DNA of 32,001 nucleotides from Verrucomicrobiota bacterium (GCA_030829145.1 JAURBE010000011.1:1-32001), one strand, 5' to 3'. Counted from the stretch's first letter, positions 23,535 through 31,960 are shown. The notes: a model not told the origin generated them from the letters alone. Numbers and translations are program-made.

Positions 23535-23565
23535 CTTTCAGGCTTTCAGTCCATCAAACTTTCAG
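23535..23565 (+). repeat. Three CTTTCAG repeats upstream of tyrA
   Basis: CTTTCAG occurs at 23535, 23543 and 23559, offsets of 8 and 16 bases, within 50 bases of the tyrA start codon. It may be part of an unstructured leader or a protein-binding site. Confidence 0.5.
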
Positions 23566-23582
23566 CTTTTTATATCATTCAT

Positions 23583-24437
23583 ATGTTTCAACAGATCACG
23601 ATACTCGGACCCGGCCTCCTCGGCGCTTCAATCGCAATGGCCGTGCAAGAGCGCGGACTCGCCAAACGAGTAGTCGCATGGTCCCGGCGCCCAGAATCGC
23701 GCGCGAAATGCCGCCAGCAGGACTGGTGCGATGCTGTGCTGGAAACTCCGGAAGAAGCCGTGACTGGCAGTGACTTAGTGATCCTGTGTACGCCAGTGCA
23801 AACCATCGTTCCTCTTATAAAACAGATCCGCGCAGCACTCAGCGAGACTGCCATCGTCTCTGATGTCGGTAGCACCAAACGCGTGATCTGCCGTGACGCA
23901 CAGAGCACACTCAATGGGCTCTCCGCCACGTTTCTCGGTGCGCACCCCATGGCGGGCTCGGAACTCACAGGCATGGAACACGCACAAGCCAACCTGTTTG
24001 AGCATTCCGCCTGCATCCTGACCCCAGTTGACGACACTCCAACCAAGGTCATTAAGCAAGTATCGGCATTCTGGGAAGCACTCGGCATGATCGTCTCCAG
24101 CGCATCTCCAGAGCGGCATGATGAAATCGTGGCTCATGTCAGTCACTTGCCTCACCTGCTCGCTTCGACGCTCTGCGCCTATCTCGCAAGGCAAGATCAA
24201 AGCTGGGGCAAGCTCTCCGGCGGCGGCCTAAGAGATACGACACGCGTCGCGTCGGGCGACCCGCAGTTGTGGAAACAAATTCTCGAACAAAACAGTAACG
24301 AGGTCCTAAGCGCCATTGATGGTTTTGAGCAAGCACTTCACCAGCTCAAAGCCGCATTGCTCAATCAAGACTCCGCAGGCGTCATTAAGCACCTTGAACA
24401 AGGAAAAGCATACCGCGATCAATTACCTACCGACTGA
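23583..24437 (+). CDS. tyrA: Prephenate dehydrogenase
   Basis: TyrA oxidises and decarboxylates prephenate to 4-hydroxyphenylpyruvate for tyrosine synthesis. The 284-residue protein has the NAD-binding GPGLLG (9-14) in an N-terminal Rossmann fold, SDVGSTK (93-99), and GAHPMAGSE (119-127), which belongs to the substrate site. A dimer-forming helical domain follows, with IVAHVSHLPHLLAS and SGGGLRDTTRVASGDP. There is no fused chorismate mutase or ACT domain, so feedback control by tyrosine is not encoded in this polypeptide. The ATG at 23583 precedes the conserved core directly; the longer frame back to 23478 is rejected. aroA begins 32 bases after the stop, so the two form an aromatic amino acid operon. 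The related arogenate dehydrogenase activity cannot be excluded. Confidence 0.94.
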   Translation: MFQQITILGPGLLGASIAMAVQERGLAKRVVAWSRRPESRAKCRQQDWCDAVLETPEEAVTGSDLVILCTPVQTIVPLIKQIRAALSETAIVSDVGSTKRVICRDAQSTLNGLSATFLGAHPMAGSELTGMEHAQANLFEHSACILTPVDDTPTKVIKQVSAFWEALGMIVSSASPERHDEIVAHVSHLPHLLASTLCAYLARQDQSWGKLSGGGLRDTTRVASGDPQLWKQILEQNSNEVLSAIDGFEQALHQLKAALLNQDSAGVIKHLEQGKAYRDQLPTD

Positions 24438-24469
24438 GCCTATTATTCCAAGTTTTAGCCTTTCAAAAA

Positions 24470-25828
24470 ATGACCGATCCACTTCCTATAACACCCTTTA
24501 CTCAGCCACTGGACCATCAGATCCGGCTTCCAGGCTCAAAGAGTATCACCAACCGTGCACTCATCCTTGCCGCTTTGGCCGATGGTGAAACACGCCTGGA
24601 AGGTGCCTTATTCAGCCGCGATACACGGATCATGCTGGAAGCCCTCAAAGTGCTTGGGTTCCAATGTTCAGCCGACCAAAGTACACAAAGCATTACCGTA
24701 AAAGGCGAAGGCGGCTCAATCCCGAACAACAGTGCCGAATTACATATTGGCAATGCCGGCACCGCGGCGCGCTTCCTCACTGCTTTTCTCGCCCTGCAAT
24801 CGGGTGGTTGCTATACCCTCGATGGCGACCCCGCCATGCGTGAACGCCCGATGGCTGGGCTACTTGACGCGCTTTGCGCTTTAGATGCAGCAACCTTTGA
24901 ATTTCACGGCAAACCCGGCCATTTCCCGTTCACTCTAAAGGCGAAAGGCTACAAGGGCGGCACGGCAACAGTCGATGCCAGTGCCAGTAGTCAAATTCTC
25001 TCGGCGCTCCTACTCGCCGCGCCTGCAGGCTGTGGCGACATTCAACTCTCCTGCCCTGGTGTGCGCCCCGCTTACGTCGCGATCACATTGAAGATGCGTG
25101 AAGCCTTTGGCGCCATGCCTACGAGCTGTGATACGGAGGGCAACTACACGCTTGAACCCCTGAAATATCAGGCACCCGCAGATGGGGTATATCGAATCGA
25201 GCCTGACATCTCTGCAGCCAGCTATCTGCTCGCACTCTCACTGATTCAAGGCGGCCAACTCAACTTACCAAACCTCAGCGCTGATCCACTCCAAGGCGAT
25301 GCGCATTTCGTTGAGGTGCTCGCGCACCATGGGCTGCGCGTCGATGCTGAAAACAATGAATGGATCGCCAGTTGCTCGACCTCGGAAGCAATTGGTCGCG
25401 GACACCGCGAGATCGACTTCAATCCCTTCTCTGACACCTTTCTCACCTATGGAGCAATCGCGCCGCTACTCGGCGGCTCGGTCCGCATCTGCGGGATTGG
25501 CCACACACGCCACCAAGAGACCGACCGTATCGCAGGTATGGCCAATGAGCTCTCCAAGCTTGGACAACTGGTAAAAGAAGAGGACGATGCACTCACCATC
25601 AGCACCAAACCCAACGAGCTCCGCGCTCGCGCGCTGAAGGCGCGCAATGCAGGTGGCCTGATCGAGATCGATACCTACGAAGACCACCGCTTCGCCATGA
25701 GCTTTGGTATCCTTGGCAGCTTTGACCTAATTGGCGACGGCAAGCCATGGCTCGCAATTCGAGATCCTCAATGCTGCGGCAAAACCTACCCCGATTTTTT
25801 CGAGGTGTTGGATCAATTGCGCAGTTAA
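24470..25828 (+). CDS. aroA: 3-phosphoshikimate 1-carboxyvinyltransferase (EPSP synthase)
   Basis: AroA joins phosphoenolpyruvate to shikimate 3-phosphate in the pathway to chorismate. The 452-residue protein has the N-terminal LPGSKSITNRA (Lys24, Ser25, Arg29) and GNAGTAARFLTA (94-105), the PEP loop. It also has DGDPAMRERPM and, late in the chain, FSDTFLTYGAIAPLLGG. Two points depart from E. coli. The proline after the loop arginine is Phe102, and the late RxKETDR motif reads RHQETDR, with Gln349 where E. coli has Lys340. Both variants occur in other bacterial EPSP synthases, so activity is expected, but glyphosate response cannot be read from this. It follows tyrA by 32 bases and converges on rsmE. 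Confidence 0.95.
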   Translation: MTDPLPITPFTQPLDHQIRLPGSKSITNRALILAALADGETRLEGALFSRDTRIMLEALKVLGFQCSADQSTQSITVKGEGGSIPNNSAELHIGNAGTAARFLTAFLALQSGGCYTLDGDPAMRERPMAGLLDALCALDAATFEFHGKPGHFPFTLKAKGYKGGTATVDASASSQILSALLLAAPAGCGDIQLSCPGVRPAYVAITLKMREAFGAMPTSCDTEGNYTLEPLKYQAPADGVYRIEPDISAASYLLALSLIQGGQLNLPNLSADPLQGDAHFVEVLAHHGLRVDAENNEWIASCSTSEAIGRGHREIDFNPFSDTFLTYGAIAPLLGGSVRICGIGHTRHQETDRIAGMANELSKLGQLVKEEDDALTISTKPNELRARALKARNAGGLIEIDTYEDHRFAMSFGILGSFDLIGDGKPWLAIRDPQCCGKTYPDFFEVLDQLRS

Positions 25829-25829
25829 G

Positions 25830-25850
25830 CGAGGCACGAGTTCGGCCTCG
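25830..25850. terminator. Hairpin between convergent aroA and rsmE
   Basis: CGAGGC (25830-25835) and GCCTCG (25845-25850) form a 6-base-pair stem with a 9-base loop, starting one base after the aroA stop codon. There is no strong T-run, so termination here is uncertain. Confidence 0.35.
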
Positions 25851-25927
25851 TCCGCAATTTAAAGGCAGTGCGACAGCTCGCTGGCATTTTCTTCAACCCC
25901 GCCACGCTGATTGCACATTCGAAGTCC

Positions 25928-26674
25928 CTACAGTTGCGTAGCGGTCTGTTCCTTCCATAGACCTAGCTGAGCGGCGGTCGCCGACACCGCTGCCACACAG
26001 GCCGTCTCAGCACGCAGTACATGCGCACCTAGATGCGCGAGCTTCCAACCATTTTTACGAAAGATATCCCGTTCGGCAGCCGACCAGCCACGCTCCGGGC
26101 CTAGGGCAAGCACAGCGCTCGCGCCTGAATCGGGCAATACCTCGCTCAGCCCACCGCTGGCCTCATAATTGTCTAGTACCACATGCACAGCCGCACCATG
26201 CAGCGCCGAGATGGCCGACTGTAAATCAGCGTGCATCGCCACCTGCGGTAGATGCGTACCAAAGGCCTGCTCGGTGCCTAGGCGAATACGATCGCGCCAC
26301 TCATCCGTCTGCCACAGACTGCTTTGCGCATACGAAGGTTCACTGTGTTGGGCTTCAAAAAAATGAATCGCCGTCACGCCGAGACTCGCCGCCTCAAACA
26401 GGATACGCTTCGCGGTATGCGGCCGTGGGAGCCCAATGAGTAAATGAATCGGCAGCGGCGCTGGAGCTGGCTCAGTGCCCACTACCCGCAACTCAAAGCC
26501 GCCGTCCGGGGCTGCTGCAACCACTTCAGCACGAGCACGAGGCCCGTTGACAAACCCAAGAAACACCAAAGTCCCAACCTTCGCACGCAGCACTTTTTTT
26601 AAATGCTGCGCACGTGGATCGTTGCCTTCGAGCCAACGCGATTCAAACGCACTTTCAAAAAGCATCAAATTCAT
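25928..26674 (-). CDS. rsmE: 16S rRNA (uracil(1498)-N3)-methyltransferase
   Basis: RsmE methylates U1498 of 16S rRNA using S-adenosylmethionine. The 248-residue protein shows the PUA-like N-terminus (NDPRAQHLKKVLRA, 18-32) and the trefoil-knot SPOUT domain, with LALGPERGWSAAE (189-201) and LRAETA (220-225) forming the cofactor knot. The start is the ATG at 26674 (MNLMLFE), the usual opening of this family. An ATG at 26704 would add 10 residues. The open frame continues to 26986 inside the helicase gene, but that part is a shadow. The gene begins 46 bases after the helicase stop, and a 7-base-pair hairpin (26706-26722) lies in the gap, so co-transcription with partial processing is likely. Confidence 0.94.
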   Translation of the reverse strand: MNLMLFESAFESRWLEGNDPRAQHLKKVLRAKVGTLVFLGFVNGPRARAEVVAAAPDGGFELRVVGTEPAPAPLPIHLLIGLPRPHTAKRILFEAASLGVTAIHFFEAQHSEPSYAQSSLWQTDEWRDRIRLGTEQAFGTHLPQVAMHADLQSAISALHGAAVHVVLDNYEASGGLSEVLPDSGASAVLALGPERGWSAAERDIFRKNGWKLAHLGAHVLRAETACVAAVSATAAQLGLWKEQTATQL

Positions 26675-26705
26675 AGTCGCAGAATGAGATGAGTCTTTTG
26701 CCATC

Positions 26706-26722
26706 AATCGGCACAGCCGATT
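26706..26722. other. Small hairpin at the rhlE-rsmE junction
   Basis: AATCGGC-ACA-GCCGATT is a perfect 7-base-pair inverted repeat that overlaps the helicase stop codon. It lacks a T-run, so it is more likely a processing or stability element than a terminator. Confidence 0.4.
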
Positions 26723-27935
26723 AGCGGCGGCGCCCGAAACGGCTCGAGCCCGAGTTGCGCTTACGGCGCTTTGGCGGTGCAGCCGACTCACTGCGAATGA
26801 TCGGCTCATGGAAATAGTTAAAGTTCTCCAGCTTCTTTTGCGGAATCGGCTGATCGATAAATTTCTCAATCGCATCCAGCTTTGACTGCTCATCGGGCGC
26901 CACCAACGTCGCCGCGTCGCCCTCACGCTGAGCGCGTCCAGTGCGACCAATGCGGTGCACATAATCTTCGGCATGCTCGGGCACATCGTAGTTGATCACG
27001 TGCGTCACATTCGCGATGTCTAGGCCGCGTGACGCAATATCAGTCGCCACGGGAATCTTCATCTTGCCCTCTTTAAATTGCTCCAGCGCCTTGGTGCGGG
27101 CTTTTTGCGGCAGGTTCGAGTGCATCGCTACACAACTGTATTCGCGCTCCTGTAACCAGCGCGCAATTCGGTCTGCTCCCACTTTCATGCGACAGAAAAT
27201 AATCATGCTATCGACTTCCTGGGATTCAATTAAAGCGATCAACAAATCGAATTTCTGCATTGCACCGACTGGATACACCTCATGCTTGACCGTCTCAGCA
27301 GGTGTTAGCTTAATGCCAATCGATACCTCCACGGGATCCTTCAGGCTCTTCGCCACTAGGCGCTTAATGTCTTCCGATACAGTCGCTGAGAACAGCAGCG
27401 TCTGGCGATTTTGATTACACAGCTTGATGATACGCTGCACATCGTCGATAAAGCCCATGTCGAGCATGCGATCGACCTCATCAAGCACCAGCACCTCCAC
27501 TGAGCGCAAATCGAAATTACCCTGCTGGAGGTGGTCCAGCAAGCGGCCGGGTGTAGCGATGACTACGTCCGCACCGGCGCGCAACTCGTCAAGCTGCTTG
27601 CCGTAACCGACACCGCCATGAATTAAACAGCACTTCGGCGCGCAATATTTACCATACGATGCAAACTGGTCTTCGACCTGAGCCGCAAGCTCACGCGTCG
27701 GCCCAAGCACAAGGCAGCGAGGCGGCGCGCCTTTTTTATGGCCACCAAGGCGATGCAGAATCGGTAGTGCATAGGCCGCAGTCTTGCCAGTACCAGTCTG
27801 CGCGGAGCCAATCACATCTTTGCCCTCAATAATGTGTGGAATAGAACCTGCCTGAATCGGTGTCGGCGTAGTAAAGCCGAACTCATCAATAGATTTAAGA
27901 ATAGACTCATCGAGTCCTAGGTCGTGAAACGTCAT
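26721..27935 (-). CDS. rhlE: DEAD-box RNA helicase, RhlE-like
   Basis: This 404-residue ATP-dependent RNA helicase opens with the Q motif (FTTPTPIQ, 21-28). It carries AQTGTGKT (45-52), PTRELA, TPGR, the Walker B motif at 152-155 (DEVD rather than DEAD), SAT (183-185) and, in the second domain, IASRGLDIANVTHVINYD and HRIGRTGRA. The short basic tail (PPKRRKRNSGSSRFGRRR) is typical of RhlE-type proteins and helps bind RNA; these act in ribosome assembly or cold-stage RNA remodelling. The Ala-to-Val change within DEAD keeps the acidic residues needed for ATP hydrolysis. The ATG at 27935 is chosen over a frame extension to 27998. rsmE follows, fitting a ribosome-maturation unit. The precise RhlE/RhlB/DeaD subclass is inferred from length and tail. 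Confidence 0.92.
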   Translation of the reverse strand: MTFHDLGLDESILKSIDEFGFTTPTPIQAGSIPHIIEGKDVIGSAQTGTGKTAAYALPILHRLGGHKKGAPPRCLVLGPTRELAAQVEDQFASYGKYCAPKCCLIHGGVGYGKQLDELRAGADVVIATPGRLLDHLQQGNFDLRSVEVLVLDEVDRMLDMGFIDDVQRIIKLCNQNRQTLLFSATVSEDIKRLVAKSLKDPVEVSIGIKLTPAETVKHEVYPVGAMQKFDLLIALIESQEVDSMIIFCRMKVGADRIARWLQEREYSCVAMHSNLPQKARTKALEQFKEGKMKIPVATDIASRGLDIANVTHVINYDVPEHAEDYVHRIGRTGRAQREGDAATLVAPDEQSKLDAIEKFIDQPIPQKKLENFNYFHEPIIRSESAAPPKRRKRNSGSSRFGRRR

Positions 27936-28159
27936 AACGGTTGTCTGGGTGAAATGCCCGGCCAACTTACGCATCCGGGTCCTGATGAAATTCTGCACAG
28001 CTGAGAGCTGAAATGCTCTGTGCCGCAGAAATTAAAATCGAGACACTGTGTCTATTTCTTTGGGAATCAAGGAGAAAGAGGCCTACGCCCTACACCTGCT
28101 TCATCGACGATGCAGTGCCCGATACGCATCGCACCACTGCCCGCTCCCTCCCCAACACT
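27936..28159. other. Leader region upstream of rhlE, no gene found
   Basis: No convincing gene lies here. A long imperfect hairpin at 27995-28023 (GCACA pairing with TGTGC, GAGC with GCTC around a 6-base loop) lies about 60 bases upstream of the helicase start and could be part of its 5' leader. Together with the broken reductase it fills the 540-base gap between rhlE and gluQ. Confidence 0.4.
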
Positions 28160-28365
28160 CTAATCCTGCTTCACTTGGTAAAAGCGCTCGTGCCTCTCAT
28201 TGAGAAATTGCTGCAGACACTGATCAATCATCTTGGTCGAAGGCTGATCACGCGGCCCTGCCAGCCTTCATGGTAGCGCATTCTTCCTAGCGTTATGGTC
28301 GACAGCCACTGATCGGTATTGCCAAAGCGGCGGTAGCACATGGTCGACTGCTTGCTTTTAATCAT
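28160..28365 (-). pseudogene. Broken aldo/keto reductase, N-terminal fragment with frameshift
   Basis: On the minus strand the ATG at 28365 opens MIKSKQSTMCYRRFGNTD, then LSTITLGRMRYHEGWQG, which is the N-terminus of an aldo/keto reductase (RRFGxT...LGxMRY). The frame then ends after a few residues. In another frame, starting near 28265, it continues PRDQPSTKMIDQCLQQ, the next part of the same family's sequence, and stops at 28160. One base has apparently been lost. The rest of the barrel, including the catalytic Asp-Tyr-Lys-His region, is missing. It is a truncated, decayed gene, not a functional product. The family call is from recognition of short motifs. Confidence 0.65.
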
Positions 28366-28477
28366 CTTCTAAGGCTTAGACAGAAACTCCCGCGACCAAC
28401 TTTGCAAACCAGATCTGTAGGCAGGCCAAGAAGCCTCAGGCTTGCGCTTATTATAAAAGTTCTATTATCTTCCGCCC

Positions 28478-29344
28478 ATGACTACGTCCTATCGAGGCCG
28501 CATCGCACCGACACCCACGGGGTATTTACACCTCGGGCATGCGCGCACTTTTTGGATCGCGATGGAGCGTGCCCGCGAATTTGGCGGCAAGTTGATCTAC
28601 CGCGACGAGGACATTGACCCCGACCGCTGTAAACCAAAGTTTGCCGACGGTGCCATCGAAGATCTTCAATGGTTCGGCTGCCGGTGGGACGAAGGCCCAG
28701 ATGTCGGAGGCCCAGTCGGGCCCTACCGACAAAGCGAGCGCATGCCCCTCTTTCTCGGTGCATGGCAACATCTGAAAGAAGCAGGCTTTATTTACCCCTG
28801 CGATAAATCGCGCAAAGATGTGGCATGGGCCACTCAAGCCCCCCACGCCGACGAAAAAAACAGCGAGGCCATCTACCCCGAGCACCTGCGCCCACCGATC
28901 GGCACTGGTAAAACCGCCAAAGAGCCAGGCGCATCTAACTGGCGCTTCCGAGTGCCGAGCGATCGCAAAATCGAGTTTGACGATGGCTGCTTGGGTCCCT
29001 GCGCCTTCAACTGCTTAAGGGACTTTGGTGATTTTCTCATCTGGCGTAAAGATGGGCAACCAGCTTACGAATTGGCAGTCGTCGTCGACGATGCCGCGAT
29101 GGGCATTACCGAAATCGTGCGCGGCGAAGACTTACTTATTTCTACCGCCCGACAACTGCTCATCTACGAAGCGCTTGGCCTGCAGGCACCGCAATTTTAC
29201 CACACTCCCTTACTCTGCGATACTAGCGGGCGACGCCTCGCCAAGCGCCACCGTTCCCTAAGCCTGCGCGAACTGCGCGAATCTGGCAAAACACCCGAGG
29301 ACTTGCGAAACTCAGAAGACTGGTGGTCGGGCTTGGAAGATTAG
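28478..29344 (+). CDS. gluQ: Glutamyl-Q tRNA(Asp) synthetase
   Basis: GluQ attaches glutamate to queuosine at position 34 of tRNA(Asp). It is a paralogue of the glutamyl-tRNA synthetase catalytic domain without the anticodon-binding part, and the 288-residue length fits that. The nucleotide-binding signature is GYLHLGHA (His18, His21). The second signature is LAKRHRSLSLREL (Lys256), the form typical of GluQ rather than KMSKS. DPDRCKPKF and IEDLQWFGCRWDEGP are also family-like. E. coli GluQ binds zinc through cysteines near residue 100; here only one cysteine (in IYPCDKSRKD) is in that region, so the zinc site is probably lost. The ATG at 28478 has no Shine-Dalgarno. It stands alone between the reductase relic and the mechanosensitive channel gene. 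Confidence 0.93.
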   Translation: MTTSYRGRIAPTPTGYLHLGHARTFWIAMERAREFGGKLIYRDEDIDPDRCKPKFADGAIEDLQWFGCRWDEGPDVGGPVGPYRQSERMPLFLGAWQHLKEAGFIYPCDKSRKDVAWATQAPHADEKNSEAIYPEHLRPPIGTGKTAKEPGASNWRFRVPSDRKIEFDDGCLGPCAFNCLRDFGDFLIWRKDGQPAYELAVVVDDAAMGITEIVRGEDLLISTARQLLIYEALGLQAPQFYHTPLLCDTSGRRLAKRHRSLSLRELRESGKTPEDLRNSEDWWSGLED

Positions 29345-29462
29345 CTTGCGCGGGCAATCTCAATGCTCAAACAGATCTTGAAGTCACCCCGCTCACAGCG
29401 CAACGAGCCTCTCTTGGCATTTCAGACTTTCCGTGAGTCGAGTTATAAGCCTTGATGGAATC

Positions 29463-30287
29463 ATGATCGACCAAGAACTACAGCAGCTGGATGCATTCAA
29501 AAACAAGCTCATCGCTTGGCTCGCAGAATCTGGGGTTGCGCTGCTGGTTGCGATTTTAATTATCGCCCTCGGAGTCTGGCTCTCCAAGAGCCTCGCCAAA
29601 TTTACCCTAAGGCTTTGCGATAAGCGTGGCATCGACATCACACTCGCCCGTTTTTTTGCAGGATTTGCCAAGGTCATCATCATCGCATTCGCCACCATTA
29701 TGGCGTTGAGTAAGCTCAATATCGAGATCACTCCGTTTATCGCACTGTTAGGTGCCAGTGCCTTCGGCCTCAGTCTCGCCGTGCAAGGCCCCGTATCCAA
29801 CTATGGTGCCGGTATCGTACTCATCATTACCCGCCCCTTTAAAGTAGGTGATACCCTCACCATCAACGGACTGACTGGGCAAATCGACTGCGTGAATCTG
29901 GGTAATACCCAACTACTCAATGAAGACGAAGAACGTATCACGATTCCAAATCGCAACGTACTCGGCGAAATTTTCACGAACTCTTACGACTACAGTATCG
30001 TCGAAGCCGTAGTAGGAATCGACTACAGCGCCGACCCTGAAGTGGCGATCGAATGCATCGCCGCAGCGATTCAGACAGTCGAGGGAGTCGCCCCCGAACG
30101 CATGCCGGACGTCGGCATCGAGGACTTTGGCGACTCCTCTATCAATATCGGTTATCGTGTTTGGATCCCGACCCGCACATATCATCGTACCCGCTACGCA
30201 GTCAACATGGCAGTCTTCCGCGCACTGGAAGCCGCAAAAATCCCCATCCCGTTTCCTCAGCGCGACGTGCATTTGATTCAACAGTAG
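29463..30287 (+). CDS. MscS-family small-conductance mechanosensitive channel
   Basis: This 274-residue inner-membrane protein is near E. coli MscS (286) in length. It has three membrane helices: about 24-42, 64-84 and 92-122. The third is the pore-lining helix with the Gly/Ala pattern GASAFGLSLAVQG, followed by PVSNYGAGI. Next come the beta domain (FKVGDTLTINGLTGQ, RITIPNRNVLGEIFTN) and the cytoplasmic cage. The channel opens under membrane tension to release solutes during osmotic downshock. The ATG at 29463 is preferred to an upstream GTG at 29433 because the first helix begins about 20 residues later. It precedes cmk by 72 bases on the same strand. Confidence 0.94.
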   Translation: MIDQELQQLDAFKNKLIAWLAESGVALLVAILIIALGVWLSKSLAKFTLRLCDKRGIDITLARFFAGFAKVIIIAFATIMALSKLNIEITPFIALLGASAFGLSLAVQGPVSNYGAGIVLIITRPFKVGDTLTINGLTGQIDCVNLGNTQLLNEDEERITIPNRNVLGEIFTNSYDYSIVEAVVGIDYSADPEVAIECIAAAIQTVEGVAPERMPDVGIEDFGDSSINIGYRVWIPTRTYHRTRYAVNMAVFRALEAAKIPIPFPQRDVHLIQQ

Positions 30288-30359
30288 TATCACTCAACGC
30301 GGTGCATTACGCCGCTAGCCTAACCTTTACCATTTTAGCTTCAGCCTTTCGTAGCATCC

Positions 30360-31028
30360 ATGTCAACCAGTTCCGAATTTAAAATCATCGCCGTCGACGG
30401 CGGGGCCGCTAGCGGTAAGTCTTCCACCTCACGTGCAATCGCTGAACGCCTCGGCCTCATGCACGTCGATACCGGCGCTCACTACCGCACACTGGCTTAT
30501 GCATTGCTAAATGCCGGCGCAGACACCGAGTCCGCCGACCTGATCCCCGCGCTCTTGGCAGCACTCAAACTCAATACCACGATCAAAGGCCGCAGCGCAC
30601 TGCTGAGTATCAATGGCCACGTGCCGGCTGACGCTGAAATTCGTTCACCGGAAGTGAACAGCTATGTCTCAAAATTTGCCGCGATTGAATCTGTCCGTGA
30701 ATTCCTGTTTAACTACCAACGCAGTCAGGCAGATGTCGCCCGTGAACATCCCGGATTCAACGGACTGATCATGGAGGGCCGCGACATCGGCTCGATTATT
30801 TTTCCCAACGCCGCGCATCGCTTTTTCTTATTTGCCGATGAAGCCACTCGGGCTGCCCGCCGCGCGAAAGACGGCCAGACCGACTCCATCGCCGAGCGCG
30901 ACAAGCGAGACAGTCAGCGGAAAACGGCACCGTTGGTTTGCCCTGAAGGTGCCATTCGCGTCGACACTGGACCTCTGTCGCTTGACGCGGTGGTCGATCA
31001 TATCTGCGGCCTGATTACTGGAGCTTAG
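30360..31028 (+). CDS. cmk: Cytidylate kinase
   Basis: Cmk phosphorylates CMP and dCMP, feeding RNA, DNA and CDP-lipid synthesis. The 222-residue protein has the P-loop GGAASGKSS (14-22). Its DTGAHYR (37-43) has His41 where most Cmks have Met. EGRDIGSIIFPNA matches the conserved GRDMGTVVFPDA with conservative changes. RAARRAKDGQ and ERDKRDSQRKTAPL supply the lid arginines and the nucleotide clamp. The ATG at 30360 directly precedes the core. It sits upstream of plsC, a common arrangement in many bacteria, and downstream of the MscS gene by 72 bases. Confidence 0.95.
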   Translation: MSTSSEFKIIAVDGGAASGKSSTSRAIAERLGLMHVDTGAHYRTLAYALLNAGADTESADLIPALLAALKLNTTIKGRSALLSINGHVPADAEIRSPEVNSYVSKFAAIESVREFLFNYQRSQADVAREHPGFNGLIMEGRDIGSIIFPNAAHRFFLFADEATRAARRAKDGQTDSIAERDKRDSQRKTAPLVCPEGAIRVDTGPLSLDAVVDHICGLITGA

Positions 31029-31170
31029 TTTGAATCCACAGCGGCATAATTCATACAGAATCGCCGCCCGTATGGATTGCATTCATAAACATTCGTGTCC
31101 ATTAACGGTTCAAAATCAGGCAGAACTTCTAATTTAGCCCATCTGCATTCGTCATTCTACACTCCGCTCA

Positions 31171-31821
31171 ATGTCACAATCACGTCCACTCATCCCGCCT
31201 TTTTACGAATGCGTCCGCGTCATCGCGGACTGGTTTTTTAGCACGTTTTACGATTTTTCAACCTCGGGCATACAGCATGTGCCCCTGACCGGCAGCGCGA
31301 TCTTCGCCGCCAATCACATTAGCTTTTACGACCCTCCAGCAATCGGCTGTCAAGTGCAGCGGCCATTCAACTATTTCGCCCGCGACACTCTCTATAAGGG
31401 ACTCTTCGGCAAAGCGCTACACAAACTCGACACCATTCCGGTCGCCCGTAACAACGCTGACGTCAAATCACTCAAAGCCATTTTTAAGGCACTCAAAAAT
31501 AAGGGCGCAGTTGCGATGTACCCAGAAGGCACCCGCTCCATCGACGGCAAGCTCGCGGAACCCAAGCCCGGTGCGGGCATGATCGCCTGCAAGTCCAAAG
31601 CGACGGTGGTACCGACACGCATCTTTGGCACCTTCGAAGTATTCGGGCGCAACCATAAGCTGCCAACACTCGGCGGCTCGATCCACATCGCCTACGGCAA
31701 ACCAATGAGCCTAGCGGAAATCGACCCCGGTAAAGACCACCCCGAGCGCTACCTCGAAGCCTCACGCCGCATCATGGCCGAAATAGCCAAGCTAGAAGCG
31801 CCGCAACCAGTGATTATTTGA
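31171..31821 (+). CDS. plsC: 1-acyl-sn-glycerol-3-phosphate acyltransferase
   Basis: PlsC adds the second acyl chain to lysophosphatidic acid, making phosphatidic acid, at the cytoplasmic face of the inner membrane. The 216-residue protein has the catalytic NHISFYD motif (His49, Asp54), the IPVARN block near 89-94, and YPEGTRS (117-123), which binds the glycerol phosphate. The N-terminus (FYECVRVIADWFFSTFYDF) is amphipathic rather than a full membrane span, as in many short PlsC proteins. The ATG at 31171 follows a pyrimidine-rich leader with no Shine-Dalgarno. It is 142 bases after cmk, so the two may share a transcript. The donor (acyl-ACP or acyl-CoA) cannot be read from sequence. Confidence 0.94.
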   Translation: MSQSRPLIPPFYECVRVIADWFFSTFYDFSTSGIQHVPLTGSAIFAANHISFYDPPAIGCQVQRPFNYFARDTLYKGLFGKALHKLDTIPVARNNADVKSLKAIFKALKNKGAVAMYPEGTRSIDGKLAEPKPGAGMIACKSKATVVPTRIFGTFEVFGRNHKLPTLGGSIHIAYGKPMSLAEIDPGKDHPERYLEASRRIMAEIAKLEAPQPVII

Positions 31822-31960
31822 AGATCACCAAGAAATCGACTGGTCTCATCTTAAATTTTAAACATCCAAAATTAGAGTGGCGCAAAGTCATCTTTAACTC
31901 ATCATCAACGTCATAAATTAACGTTCATTACCGGTTAAAATCTTTCCAATTCCATCAGCC

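Noticed and set aside
26675-26986. N-terminal 104-residue extension of the rsmE frame
   Set aside because: It lies within the helicase gene in another frame, is Arg/Ser-rich and unlike any RsmE. The family start is at 26674.
28013-28276. 87-residue plus-strand frame in the rhlE-gluQ gap
   Set aside because: It shows no recognisable domain, and part of it is antisense to the aldo/keto reductase relic.
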